The notes beneath the pieces are model-generated. The model was not told where the DNA came from, ran no database searches, and was given only the letters and a program-made list of their open reading frames with translations. A DNA stretch of 64,000 bases from an uncultured Lachnospiraceae bacterium (lineage in GTDB: Bacteria > Bacillota > Clostridia > Lachnospirales > Lachnospiraceae), in contig CACWGK010000014.1 of the NCBI GenBank assembly GCA_902760415.1, forward strand, positions 1-64,000. Direction: 5' to 3'. The translations under genes were made by a program, and so were the position numbers. Below are positions 26,060 through 35,825 of this stretch, one piece after another. Position 1 is the first letter of the stretch. Each line of letters opens with the position of its first letter.

Positions 26060-26599
26060 TCATTGGCAAATAACAGATTGTTCTGCATATATTCCTCTGT
26101 CTTTCATATAATCTCTCATCTTCTGTTTGGCACGCTCATATCTCTTTCGTACATTTGCCTCTGTGATGTTAAGCTTTAAGGCTGTTTCTTTTGTCGTATA
26201 TTCTCTGATAACCAGATATTCAACAACCTCATAGTACTTTTTAGGAAGACAGTTCATAAGTGACTTCCAGTCTGTATCTGATTCCTGATCCGTTTCTACA
26301 GCAACTTCAAATCTTTCATCTTTATCAGTCAGATACATATATTCACTTTCTTTTTTTGTTTTATTATAGATAGTAATAGCAGCATTTCTTATAACTGTTA
26401 TTATATATCTCTTACAATCATCTGAGTCCGCTCTGTCAAACTGTACTTCATGCTTCATCAGCTTCAAAAAAGCATCCTGCACCGCATCCTCTGCTTTTCC
26501 CTCATCATGTAGGATGCTGTATGCTACATAATACATCTTCTGTTCGTACAGTCTGTAACAGGCCTCGATGAATTTAACCTGTTTTTTTGCCATCTGCAT
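26060..26599 (-). CDS. ECF-type RNA polymerase sigma factor
   Basis: A 179-residue sigma-70 family protein. Region 2 includes YYVAYSILHDEGKAEDAVQD and AFLKLMKH, and region 4 is the C-terminal helix-turn-helix (YTTKETALKLNITEANVRKR). Regions 1 and 3 are missing, as expected for an ECF factor. GAGGT precedes the ATG. It is followed by a DUF4179 membrane protein that is the likely anti-sigma partner, and the pair probably autoregulates. Targets cannot be inferred here. Confidence 0.92.
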   Translation of the reverse strand: MQMAKKQVKFIEACYRLYEQKMYYVAYSILHDEGKAEDAVQDAFLKLMKHEVQFDRADSDDCKRYIITVIRNAAITIYNKTKKESEYMYLTDKDERFEVAVETDQESDTDWKSLMNCLPKKYYEVVEYLVIREYTTKETALKLNITEANVRKRYERAKQKMRDYMKDRGIYAEQSVICQ

Positions 26600-26716
26600 T
26601 TTTATACCTCTTTCATCTAACTAATACTTTTTCCATCTTTGTAAGCCTTATCCGTACGTTTTGTTCTTACACCCCTAATAACTTTCTAAAGCATCAGTTT
26701 GTGACAAAAACTTTTA

Positions 26717-29700
26717 TTAATTTACAAAAATATAGTTACGCCACTCTGGGTAGTGTACTTCACCAAATCTTGTAGAGTATAATATACAATCCGCCACTGT
26801 CTTTCCAGTAAGTTTCTCAAGCGTTAATGCATATAGATACATTTGAGCTGCATATCTATCTAGTAATTCCTGTCCGGTTTTCACATTATCCGTCTTGTAA
26901 TCAACTAGTATTATATCTGAGCCTTCATAAAAGAATGCATCTATAATACCTTGTATAACTACAAAATCGCTATCCTCTGCGATAGCCTCTACTCCAAGGT
27001 CCTTCATCTCTTCAGCTGAGCCAGGAAGCTCTTCCAGACGTAGCCCTGCTATAAACTGCTGTTCTCGTCTCAGATTATTATCTTGATAGGCTTTACGCAT
27101 TCTCTGAAATATAGAAGACTCATCTTCACTATAGAAACTTAGTAGTGTTTTAATACTAACCAGTTTTCTATCTTCATCTGAAAAGAAAGGATCACGGAGT
27201 ACTCTCTCTATCTCATATCCCAGGCTTTCCTCAGATGCAACCCGATCATAGGACAATCTTTCAAAGATGGCATGTATTACAGTACCTCGTCTCGCAGCTC
27301 TGGTACGTGCAGCTTCCTTTTCAAGAGCACTCTCTTTACTTTCTTCATTTGACACTATATCATCTACTACAGCTGTTTCGATAACATCTGCAGCAACCTG
27401 AATCTCTGTACTTTCTTTCATCTCAGCATGCTTTATCTCAGATACCGAAAGCTTTGCCTTCTTAGCTGTAAAGTACCTATACCTATAATCATAATTATAC
27501 GGATTATTTTCTATAAGCTCCGGCTCCTCTTCCTTTATATCTAGGGCACAGGCTCTTACTTCATTCATAAGACTGTTCAGGCTATTCGTATAATCTCTAT
27601 TCTTCTTTCTATATATCTTTTTAAAGTCACCTATTATATCTGCTACGTCTCTATCGTAAGTCTCTATCGGATATGCATTCTCGAGTGTATCACTTTCTAT
27701 ATCACTATCTTCACCCATTTCCCGCCTCTTCAGCGAGTAGTTAACATAGTCCATATACGACCTGCTCTGACCAACAACAAGCGGAGAATCTGAATCACTA
27801 TAACCTATCAGATATAGCTTTTCCTTGGCTCTAGTCATAGCGACATAGAGCAGTCTCGCTTCTTCTTCTCGAATTTCTTTCTCGATAAGAAGCTTCACGA
27901 TACTTTCTTTGATACTAGCCTTCTTAACCTTGACTCTACGACCCACCGACTTCAGGCGATTGATAACAAGATGATAGTCTGGATATACAGCAACATCCCC
28001 CTTCTTCTCTGAGAGGCGAAATGCCTTATCCATAAGGGCTACGATAACTATCGGATACTCTAGTCCCTTACTTTTATGAATAGAAGTAATGTGTACCACT
28101 CCCTTGCCGTCCGAATCTGAAGAAGAGCCTGACGCGGAGTCAAGATTCTTATCCATATTCATACATTTATCTATATACTTAAGAAAGTCCAGAAGAGCTG
28201 CATTTCTTACACTTTCAAACTTTCCAGCATGATATATGAGTTTCTTTATATTTTCTATGCGTCTTTTTCCATCTGGCAAAGCCATAACAAAACTCTCATA
28301 ATCAGTATCTTTAAGTATAGTTTCCAGAAGATCATGAGTACTGAGAAATGGACATAGCTTGGCCCATCTATCTCTAAGTCCCTTAACTATGCTGAGTTTA
28401 TCAGCTACACTCCGAAGTGTATCATCTTCACTACGGCTATATGTTTCTATAAAGTAAGCAACCTTATCCGCCAAGCTATTCAGAGACTTTGGGCTCTTAC
28501 CTACAACCCAGACCAGTTCTTCATCAGTAAGGCCACCTATATGTGACAGCAGTACCGACGCATATGGAATATCCTGCTGAACATTATCAACTATTCTAAG
28601 TACAGATATAAGTGTACTTATCTCCAACTCCTCAAAGTAAGCTCCTGCATCATCTATAGCTACAGGTATCCCCATCTGCTCATAGACTCTTACCATGCCC
28701 ATATGTCCACGTATATTTCTCTGAAGTATAACTATATCACTGAATCTAGCCTTTCTATATCTTGCGTTATCAGCCGACTCAGGAATATCAGCGGAGAAGT
28801 TTTCATTTAATACATAAGTACTCTCTACAGCATCAAGAATTAGATGGCCTATCTCTATAGCTTCCACTTCTTCCTTGGTATATTCAAGGCTTTCCTCGTC
28901 CCCTTCATCTGAACTGTCATAAGTACCATATCCATATATTTTCTCGAGAGATACATTTCCACCAACAGCTAGATCTGTATCAGGATAATGGTTCTTATAA
29001 TCTTCGTCAGCTGGTGGATTGAGCTTTACTGTGAAGTCATACAGGATACCACCGAAGTTCGGAGTCATTACATACCTAAAGACTGAGTTAGTTCCTGCAA
29101 GCACGGCCTTCCTGGAACGATAGTTCATATTTAGGTTAATGAGGCGTCCAGAGTCTCCACTCTGATAATCACCTGACTTTTCTAGAAAGAGCTCAGGTCT
29201 CGCCATACGGAATCGGTATATACTCTGCTTTACATCACCAACCATGAAGATATTGTTAGGACGTCCAAGAAAGTCACGTCTAGCAACAGCATTTAGCAGC
29301 TCCTCCTGCAGGTCACTACTATCCTGATACTCATCGATATAGATATATTTATAATCCTGAGCCTTCGCAAGACCTACCTTAGTTGCCTTCTTCTCCTTAA
29401 CGTCATAGAGAATATTAAAAGCTGCATGAGCTATATCACTGAACTCATACTTCTTAAGCTTTTTCTTCTCCTTCATAAGTGTCTGATCAAAGTCTATAAC
29501 AATGTCGATAAGACAGTTCTTAACAGCCGACTGAGCAAGAGCTTCCTCTACTATCTCATCCTCTGTAACTATTCCGCTAAAGAAGCCTTTAATCTGCTTT
29601 CTCTTCTCTTTTATATCTTCAAACTCTTCTTCCGAAAATGCATCAAACGCTTTGCTTCTTCTAAGAACGCTCCAACCACTCTTCGCTGCTTCTGCTTTTT

Positions 29701-30553
29701 CAGCTAGAGTTGCTGCACATTTAATTGCTTCGACTTTATCCCTATCACTAATATAAATATCAAACAGCTTCGCATATCCGTCTTCCTTTTCTTCGTCACT
29801 ACCTGAACCCGCCTTAGATATAAGGCCAGTCAGAATCTCCAAAGCCTCGCCAGCAGTTTGATTAAGCAGCTCAATATAATCCTTTACCCACTTTTCGCCA
29901 AGGACCTCACGCCCCTCTTCTGTGGTATTCTCGCGCGCCGCCTCGTACCACGCATTCTTATCAGCGAAACTCTCGGACACATTATGAATACTCAGAATTA
30001 TATCCTTAACGACAGAATCATCTATATTCTTCTTGAAGAAAAATGAAGTAAGTCCCGCCATTACTTTATCATCCTGATAATGCCTTCCGAGGACCTCATC
30101 CAGCACCTCATCCTTAAGAAGAGCTATTTCATTTGGATCATATATTTCAAATGATGGATCTATACCAACTATATTGAAGTTTTCCCTAACTATCTTGTTA
30201 CAGAAACTATCAATAGTCATAATATCAGCATTTTCAGCGAGAGAAAGCTGACGTAGTAAACGGGAACTTAGTGCCTCATCATCCAACGAGCTAGCAGCTA
30301 GTTTTTCCAAAGCCGAAAGAATCTTAGATCTCATCTGTGCAGCTGCATCATTTGTAAATGTAACTACCAGTATCTCGTCAATACTGGCGAGTCCCATAAC
30401 TATAGTCTGAATTATTCTCTCAACAAGAACCGCTGTTTTACCTGATCCAGCTGCTGCTGAGACAAGTATATTCTTAGGATCCGATACTGAATCTTTAAGA
30501 CTATCCAACACTTCCTGTTGGCGCTCATTCCATCTTGGCTTATTGCTAGTCAT
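26717..30553 (-). CDS. addA: ATP-dependent helicase/nuclease subunit A
   Basis: The UvrD-like helicase and nuclease subunit of AddAB, which processes double-strand breaks for homologous recombination. The 1278 residues are near the Bacillus length. Helicase motif I is SAAAGSGKTAVLVERI (about residues 32-47), motif II is YIYIDEYQDSS, motif III is MVGDVKQSIYRFR and motif VI is LLYVAMTRAKEKLYLIG. The RecB-family nuclease near the C-terminus shows IIDAFFYEGSDIILVDYKTD. The ATG overlaps the end of addB by 8 nt and has GGAGGA upstream, so the two subunits are co-translated. Confidence 0.97.
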   Translation of the reverse strand: MTSNKPRWNERQQEVLDSLKDSVSDPKNILVSAAAGSGKTAVLVERIIQTIVMGLASIDEILVVTFTNDAAAQMRSKILSALEKLAASSLDDEALSSRLLRQLSLAENADIMTIDSFCNKIVRENFNIVGIDPSFEIYDPNEIALLKDEVLDEVLGRHYQDDKVMAGLTSFFFKKNIDDSVVKDIILSIHNVSESFADKNAWYEAARENTTEEGREVLGEKWVKDYIELLNQTAGEALEILTGLISKAGSGSDEEKEDGYAKLFDIYISDRDKVEAIKCAATLAEKAEAAKSGWSVLRRSKAFDAFSEEEFEDIKEKRKQIKGFFSGIVTEDEIVEEALAQSAVKNCLIDIVIDFDQTLMKEKKKLKKYEFSDIAHAAFNILYDVKEKKATKVGLAKAQDYKYIYIDEYQDSSDLQEELLNAVARRDFLGRPNNIFMVGDVKQSIYRFRMARPELFLEKSGDYQSGDSGRLINLNMNYRSRKAVLAGTNSVFRYVMTPNFGGILYDFTVKLNPPADEDYKNHYPDTDLAVGGNVSLEKIYGYGTYDSSDEGDEESLEYTKEEVEAIEIGHLILDAVESTYVLNENFSADIPESADNARYRKARFSDIVILQRNIRGHMGMVRVYEQMGIPVAIDDAGAYFEELEISTLISVLRIVDNVQQDIPYASVLLSHIGGLTDEELVWVVGKSPKSLNSLADKVAYFIETYSRSEDDTLRSVADKLSIVKGLRDRWAKLCPFLSTHDLLETILKDTDYESFVMALPDGKRRIENIKKLIYHAGKFESVRNAALLDFLKYIDKCMNMDKNLDSASGSSSDSDGKGVVHITSIHKSKGLEYPIVIVALMDKAFRLSEKKGDVAVYPDYHLVINRLKSVGRRVKVKKASIKESIVKLLIEKEIREEEARLLYVAMTRAKEKLYLIGYSDSDSPLVVGQSRSYMDYVNYSLKRREMGEDSDIESDTLENAYPIETYDRDVADIIGDFKKIYRKKNRDYTNSLNSLMNEVRACALDIKEEEPELIENNPYNYDYRYRYFTAKKAKLSVSEIKHAEMKESTEIQVAADVIETAVVDDIVSNEESKESALEKEAARTRAARRGTVIHAIFERLSYDRVASEESLGYEIERVLRDPFFSDEDRKLVSIKTLLSFYSEDESSIFQRMRKAYQDNNLRREQQFIAGLRLEELPGSAEEMKDLGVEAIAEDSDFVVIQGIIDAFFYEGSDIILVDYKTDNVKTGQELLDRYAAQMYLYALTLEKLTGKTVADCILYSTRFGEVHYPEWRNYIFVN

Positions 30554-33500
30554 TCTGTCCTCCTACAAATCTTGATCCTCTAAGCATAATACCTTCCTTC
30601 TCTCTGCTTTCTTTTCCCTTCTCACAGAGTTCAAGTAGCTTTTCATTATTGGTTAACGTATCATTTTTAATATTTCGCCTTTTTCCAGCAAACTCCGAGA
30701 AGCGGCATGCCACCTTATATTCACAGTACGAACAAGCGTCATTTCCTTTATTGTTAATCGGTGATTTGCAGAAGTCACCTTCTAGAATCTTCTCCGCTGC
30801 CGCCTTCATTTTACTCATAGAATAATCCGACAGATCATCTAGCTGCTGTCCTGATAGAAGCATAGAATCCACTGAATATAGTGCTCCTCTACCCTTCTTC
30901 ATCGTGATAACATCACTATTCTTAAGCAGGTTTCCTGTCTCATCAACAAGTGTCTTATCATGAAGATTAAGAAGTTGCATCGGTTCGCCATTTGATACCC
31001 CCTTAAGCACCATCTGCTTCATAAGTTCCTGTTCAAGACCATTTGCATCTCCTGCTTCAGCCAGTTCAATCTGAGCCTTAGTAGACAGATTCAGAACCGG
31101 GTCAGATACTGTGTAATAATACATACCAGCAGGTATAACATTTTCAGTCTTACGAAGTATGTCCGTAACTATCTTGGTATATACAAGAAGCTGAATATCT
31201 GTACCTTCTTGGATAGCCAAAGGTTCGAAGGTCTTAGATCCAGTCTTATAATCAATAACTCTAAGATAGATACCATCCTCACGTTCTGCAACATCCAGAC
31301 GGTCTATGATACCCTTTAGAGTCACAGGATAAGCTGTTCCATCTGGCTTATATGCAGTAAACTCAGCCTCAAAGTTCTGCTCTACTCTATCTGGAAGAAA
31401 CTCTCCCTTAATAATCTGCGAACGAAGAGTCCTTATAGTTCTTGATGCAAGATCATGAAGATTCTCCTTAATACGAGCTGTCTTCGGATCCATATCATCC
31501 TCTACATCTTCCTGATATTCCTCAGTCATTTCCTCGACCCAGGCAGTCTCCAGATATCCCTCAACAATATCTATAAGCTCTTCATCCTTCGTACCTTTCC
31601 AGTCATTATTCATAGAGGTAAGTATCTCATTAAATGTATTCTCCAGCGCCCTATGCATTACATTACCGATGTCGTAGTATTCAAGCTTCTTCTCTGGCCT
31701 TTCCTTCAGTCCAAGTATATATCTCATAAAGAAGGAGTATGGACAGCTTGCATACTTCTCCATCTTCGATACAGATAGTTTAAGACTAATAGTATCCATA
31801 GCTTCCTGGGTGATATCCCCCGCTTCATTAGAGAATAACAGCCCAGGCAGAACCTGACTCTTATCAGGCAGCTCTGTACCATCGCCTACATACAGCATAT
31901 ACCTAGATATATTTCTAATAATCTCCATGCTTACTGGCGCACCTACCTGCAGATTTTCCAGAGAGTCACGCACCCATCCGAGAAAATCCTTCCTGTCACT
32001 CTGCGGCGTACCACCAAATATCTTATTATCCCTATATTCATCACTCAGTCCTGGGAAAAGACGCTGAATCCTACCTATAATGTATGAAGGACTCAGTGCA
32101 TTCCTGCTATCTTCTCCACTTATGTGATAACTAATCGTAAGCTTATCAGTAGCTTTAGATAATAGCTGATATATCATAAAAAGTGAGTTCTGACTCTGCT
32201 CCACTCCGAAGCTTGCAAGATACTTGCCCTCTCCCATATCATCTAACGCATGTGTCAGTCTTTCCTTATCTTTATCTGACAGTATTCTTCCAACGCCCTT
32301 CTTAGCTGGGATAACTCCGTCGTTGGCCCCGATAATATGAACAATCTTTGCATCTATAATCCTGGATCTCTCAACATCAGAAGCCGCCAGAGCATCTATA
32401 GTAGGCGGAATAACTCCAATCTTTATCTCATTTATTCCCGCAGAAAGTATCTCTGAAAAGTTGTGAATGTCCATTTCCTCGCTTCCGAGAAGACTATCTG
32501 TCTGCTCAAGTATTCCAGATAGAACACCGTAGAGACTTCTCATAACTCGGGCTTCCGTCATCATTCCCTCTTCCTCGAGAAGCGCCGCGTCTCTTTCCAT
32601 TTTCTTTTCAAATGAAAGCTCTTCCATAACGCTCTCTAAAGCAGCGATATACTCATGCACAGGTCTTCTTCCGGATTCAAGACTAATAATAGGAGAAATC
32701 TTGGCAAGAATCTCCTTTCTCACCTCATTAAGCTTACGATAAGCCTCCTTCTTCTCCTCAGATACATTCTTTCCATAGGTTCTGATAGGACGTGACCACA
32801 TAGTCCTTCCTCTAGTACCCGTTCTGAGACAGAAGTTCTCTAGTTCATCCAGGCTATGAGCATCTTCTATATCCAGGATTCCTGTCTTAACAAGACCAAA
32901 GATTCCATTATAATCAAAATCGCGGTCCAGTATATCCAGAAGTCTCATGATTGCTTCCGTATAAGGATTCTTCCTGAGCTTTCTACTAAAGTCTGAAAAG
33001 ATAGGTATATCATACTCAGCAAATATATGATCCGCACTTCTATCAAACTCTTCGATATCGCCAGTAACCACCGCAATATCCTTGTATCTTGCTCCCGCCT
33101 TAACTTCGTCCCTGATCATCTGAGCAACGACTCGAAGCTCCTTCTCGAAGTTATCTGTGTGATATATCTCTATAGACTTAGTCTCGTCCTTATACTCCTT
33201 CACAGGATATCTGAAGATATTTTCAGATAAATGAATCAGATCCGCAGATTTATTAAAATGCTTTCTCAGATATTCTATCTCTGGACGTTCACCTAAAGTC
33301 TCTGACAGACGGCGATAGGTCATATAACTCTGATAGAATATATCAGTATCCTTTACTTCACCCCTGCCATCCAGGAATCTCTTAAGGGTATTTGCATCTA
33401 TACATAGAGAGAAACGAAGCACCTCAGCTCTTTTCTTTAAAGCGCCTATTACACTAAGCTGATCAGGAGTGTATCCACGATATTCATCAAAGACAAAAAC

Positions 33501-34160
33501 TGCACCATCAACTAGGCTGGATGGTCGGTCTGTCTTCAGTATTCTAGCCAGAAGCTTGAATCTTTCTTCTGATATAGTCATAGAAAGATCCACTTCATCT
33601 CCAAGACTCAGTGCACTCCTTCTACTATCCAGAATATCCATGAATACCTGGTATATCTTCGATACATCGCGAAGCTTTGCAGATAGACCCTCCCTATCCT
33701 TCTCTATATCTCGCGCAGCATTTTCCAGTTCTTCTGGAGATACGTTGTACTGTATCATTTCCGATATAAGTGACTTAATTTCCTTAGTAAAGCCTGTCCT
33801 GTCTATGCTTCCACCATATATTTCAAGTTCACTTCGCACCTTTCCAGACGCAACTCGAACCAGCATATTCTTCTCGTACTCTTCAAGGACACTAGTCTCT
33901 GTTATACCAAACTCCTCAAAGATTCTATAGGACAATCTATTAAAACCGAGAATATCTATATTCATAAATCCCGGCGTACCAAAAAGAGCCTGATTCATCT
34001 GAATAAGCTTCTTCTCATAAGCATTTCCAGCCTGCTCAGGAACTATGATATAAAACTTTTTATCAGGATATGCATGAGCCTCCTCCAGAACCTGCCGCGC
34101 CAGGCTATAGGTCTTACCCGTCATAGAGTCTCCTGCTAATAATTCGAACCTTGCACTCAT
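30546..34160 (-). CDS. addB: ATP-dependent helicase/deoxyribonuclease subunit B
   Basis: The partner of AddA; it holds the second nuclease and an iron-sulfur cluster, and recognises Chi. The 1204 residues match the family. The N-terminal ATP loop is AGDSMTGKTYSLARQ. The C-terminal nuclease (IDRLDVAEREDGIYLRVIDY followed by KTGSKTF) is framed by the four cluster cysteines: one in KYASCPYSFFMRY and three in ACSYCEYKVACRF near the end. It is the first gene of the addBA operon. Confidence 0.97.
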   Translation of the reverse strand: MSARFELLAGDSMTGKTYSLARQVLEEAHAYPDKKFYIIVPEQAGNAYEKKLIQMNQALFGTPGFMNIDILGFNRLSYRIFEEFGITETSVLEEYEKNMLVRVASGKVRSELEIYGGSIDRTGFTKEIKSLISEMIQYNVSPEELENAARDIEKDREGLSAKLRDVSKIYQVFMDILDSRRSALSLGDEVDLSMTISEERFKLLARILKTDRPSSLVDGAVFVFDEYRGYTPDQLSVIGALKKRAEVLRFSLCIDANTLKRFLDGRGEVKDTDIFYQSYMTYRRLSETLGERPEIEYLRKHFNKSADLIHLSENIFRYPVKEYKDETKSIEIYHTDNFEKELRVVAQMIRDEVKAGARYKDIAVVTGDIEEFDRSADHIFAEYDIPIFSDFSRKLRKNPYTEAIMRLLDILDRDFDYNGIFGLVKTGILDIEDAHSLDELENFCLRTGTRGRTMWSRPIRTYGKNVSEEKKEAYRKLNEVRKEILAKISPIISLESGRRPVHEYIAALESVMEELSFEKKMERDAALLEEEGMMTEARVMRSLYGVLSGILEQTDSLLGSEEMDIHNFSEILSAGINEIKIGVIPPTIDALAASDVERSRIIDAKIVHIIGANDGVIPAKKGVGRILSDKDKERLTHALDDMGEGKYLASFGVEQSQNSLFMIYQLLSKATDKLTISYHISGEDSRNALSPSYIIGRIQRLFPGLSDEYRDNKIFGGTPQSDRKDFLGWVRDSLENLQVGAPVSMEIIRNISRYMLYVGDGTELPDKSQVLPGLLFSNEAGDITQEAMDTISLKLSVSKMEKYASCPYSFFMRYILGLKERPEKKLEYYDIGNVMHRALENTFNEILTSMNNDWKGTKDEELIDIVEGYLETAWVEEMTEEYQEDVEDDMDPKTARIKENLHDLASRTIRTLRSQIIKGEFLPDRVEQNFEAEFTAYKPDGTAYPVTLKGIIDRLDVAEREDGIYLRVIDYKTGSKTFEPLAIQEGTDIQLLVYTKIVTDILRKTENVIPAGMYYYTVSDPVLNLSTKAQIELAEAGDANGLEQELMKQMVLKGVSNGEPMQLLNLHDKTLVDETGNLLKNSDVITMKKGRGALYSVDSMLLSGQQLDDLSDYSMSKMKAAAEKILEGDFCKSPINNKGNDACSYCEYKVACRFSEFAGKRRNIKNDTLTNNEKLLELCEKGKESREKEGIMLRGSRFVGGQND

Positions 34161-34262
34161 ATTTTAAACTCCTGTAAGATGTTATAATAAGATGTCGGTA
34201 TCATACTAAATGATTATACCATATATACTCAGAAAAAATAGCAACTCGCCTTTAATAAGTCC

Positions 34263-34320
34263 TTGTCGAATCTTCTATAAATCTTTATAATAATATATGT
34301 GATCACTTTCTGATCACTTA
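34263..34320 (+). promoter_or_regulatory. Sigma-A-like promoter with downstream direct repeats
   Basis: TTGTCG (34263-34268) and TATAAT (34286-34291) are separated by exactly 17 bp. Just after the expected start site, TGATCACTT occurs twice with an 11-bp period (34300 and 34311), each copy containing the palindrome TGATCA. This is a plausible operator for the phosphoribosyltransferase-like gene that follows. Confidence 0.6.
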
Positions 34321-34360
34321 CCAAAATATAGACTTCACTAGTATAAAGGGGGAACTAAAT

Positions 34361-34999
34361 ATGCAAACATTTAAAATCGATTCTCAGTATAATTCGCTTA
34401 TTAGTCTCAGAGTTACTCAGGGACATTTCGCAACTATATCCTCACATATCAATCACTATATTGATCTAACTACTCTTAAGGCCAGAGCAAGTGAAGCTAA
34501 GGCTGTTGCTAAGGCTATGAGTCATGAATATATTGCTTCAACAATAGTTGATACTATAGTATGTCTTGACGGAACCGAAGTTATCGGAGCATATCTTGCA
34601 GATGCACTTACTGAATCAGGTATTATGTGTCTCAACCAGCATGGTACTATCTATGTTACCACACCTGAAGTGAATTCTATGGGACAGCTTACATTTAAGG
34701 ATAATGTTGTTCCTATGATCAACAACAAGCATGTACTTCTGCTTCTCCCAACTGCTACAACAGGACTTACAACAGAGAAGATTCTTGACTGTATCAGATA
34801 CTACGGCGGTAGCATCGCTGGTATCTCAGCTATCTTCTCAGCTGCAGATCAGGTTGAAGGAATTGAAGTTCATTCTATCTTCCATGTAAATGATATCGAA
34901 GGCTATGCTTCTTACTCATCTCATGAGTGTCCATTCTGTAAGGCAGGTGTTAAGTTAGACGGACTTGTATCTTCAGGCGGATTATCTCAGATCAGATAG
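34361..34999 (+). CDS. Phosphoribosyltransferase-like protein with degenerate PRPP loop
   Basis: A 212-residue protein with the general layout of the orotate phosphoribosyltransferase/PurR group. An N-terminal substrate-hood region is followed by the core strand VDTIVCLDGTEVIGAYLADA and by HVLLLLPTATTGLTTEKIL, which occupies the place of the PRPP-binding loop. Active enzymes have two acidic residues before the TTG of that loop; here they are Leu and Pro, so catalysis is doubtful. A CPFCKAG motif close to the C-terminus offers a possible metal or redox pair. AAGGGGG precedes the ATG. It is monocistronic, with its own promoter and terminator. Confidence 0.7.
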   Translation: MQTFKIDSQYNSLISLRVTQGHFATISSHINHYIDLTTLKARASEAKAVAKAMSHEYIASTIVDTIVCLDGTEVIGAYLADALTESGIMCLNQHGTIYVTTPEVNSMGQLTFKDNVVPMINNKHVLLLLPTATTGLTTEKILDCIRYYGGSIAGISAIFSAADQVEGIEVHSIFHVNDIEGYASYSSHECPFCKAGVKLDGLVSSGGLSQIR

Positions 35000-35021
35000 T
35001 TCTAAACTATCATTTGATAGC

Positions 35022-35072
35022 AAAACTATAAAAGGACGCTGGTTCTAAACCATGCGTCCTTTTATAGTTTTT
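35022..35072 (+). terminator. Strong hairpin terminator after the phosphoribosyltransferase-like gene
   Basis: AAAACTATAAAAGGACGC at 35022-35039 pairs with the exact reverse complement at 35054-35071, and an inner TGGTT/AACCA extends the stem. It can serve transcripts from both sides. Confidence 0.85.
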
Positions 35073-35128
35073 ATTATGCTTTTATAGTTTTATTTTGCTT
35101 CTATATTTACTTATAAAGCCTCATTCCC

Positions 35129-35776
35129 TTACTTCTGAAGCTTCTTAATATCACTCTTATCTAGTAAAACAAGGAGTTCATCTGTCTTCTCAAGCTTTCT
35201 GTTAGGATCTACAAATGCATGCATTTTATTTTCATCCTTTATCGCAACTACATTTGCGTGATACTTTTCACGAAGGTTAAGCTCGATCAGATTCTTTCCA
35301 ACCCAGTCCTCCTTAGGATGCATTTCTAGCATGCACAGATTCTTATCTATATCAAAGTAATCCATAAAGCTGTCTGACATAAGTATTCTCGCTGTACGAA
35401 CGCCTGTCTCCTCCTCAGGATATATAACCTTGTCAGCACCAACCTTCTCAAGTATGGCACCCATTCTATCATCAGCAGCCTTCGCCATAACGAAAGGAAC
35501 TCCAACCTCCTTAGCGGCCATAACTGATGTGATACTAGCAGTCAGATCAGAACCCATAGCTACTACAACAACATCCATATTCTCTATACCTGTTCCAGTA
35601 ATTGATTCAGCATTTTTAAGATCTGCTTCTATAGCAAATGTAACTTTATCAGCTACCTTCTCTAGTACATCAGGATTTGCGTCTACTGCCATTACATCCG
35701 CGCCCATATCTGAAAGAGAAAGCGCAATACTCTTTCCAAATCTACCCATTCCAAGTACAGCTATCTGTTTACTCAT
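35129..35776 (-). CDS. ktrA: Potassium uptake regulator, KtrA (RCK domain)
   Basis: The cytoplasmic gating subunit of the Ktr potassium transporter. The 215 residues comprise an RCK_N Rossmann domain (GMGRFG near residues 9-14; ADLKNAESITGTGIENMDVV) and an RCK_C domain (LIELNLREKYHANVVAIKDE). In related proteins RCK_N binds ATP/ADP and RCK_C binds cyclic di-AMP; binding here is inferred from the family. GGAGG precedes the ATG. It is the last gene of a four-gene potassium run and lies 50 nt after ktrB. Confidence 0.93.
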   Translation of the reverse strand: MSKQIAVLGMGRFGKSIALSLSDMGADVMAVDANPDVLEKVADKVTFAIEADLKNAESITGTGIENMDVVVVAMGSDLTASITSVMAAKEVGVPFVMAKAADDRMGAILEKVGADKVIYPEEETGVRTARILMSDSFMDYFDIDKNLCMLEMHPKEDWVGKNLIELNLREKYHANVVAIKDENKMHAFVDPNRKLEKTDELLVLLDKSDIKKLQK

Positions 35777-35825
35777 TTTTCAAACCTCCATATATAACTT
35801 ACAAAAGTTGCCCTGTGGCTACTAT

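Noticed and set aside
33469..33930. Plus-strand frame of 153 codons within addB
   Set aside because: Serine-rich composition typical of an antisense shadow, fully inside a conserved addB gene.
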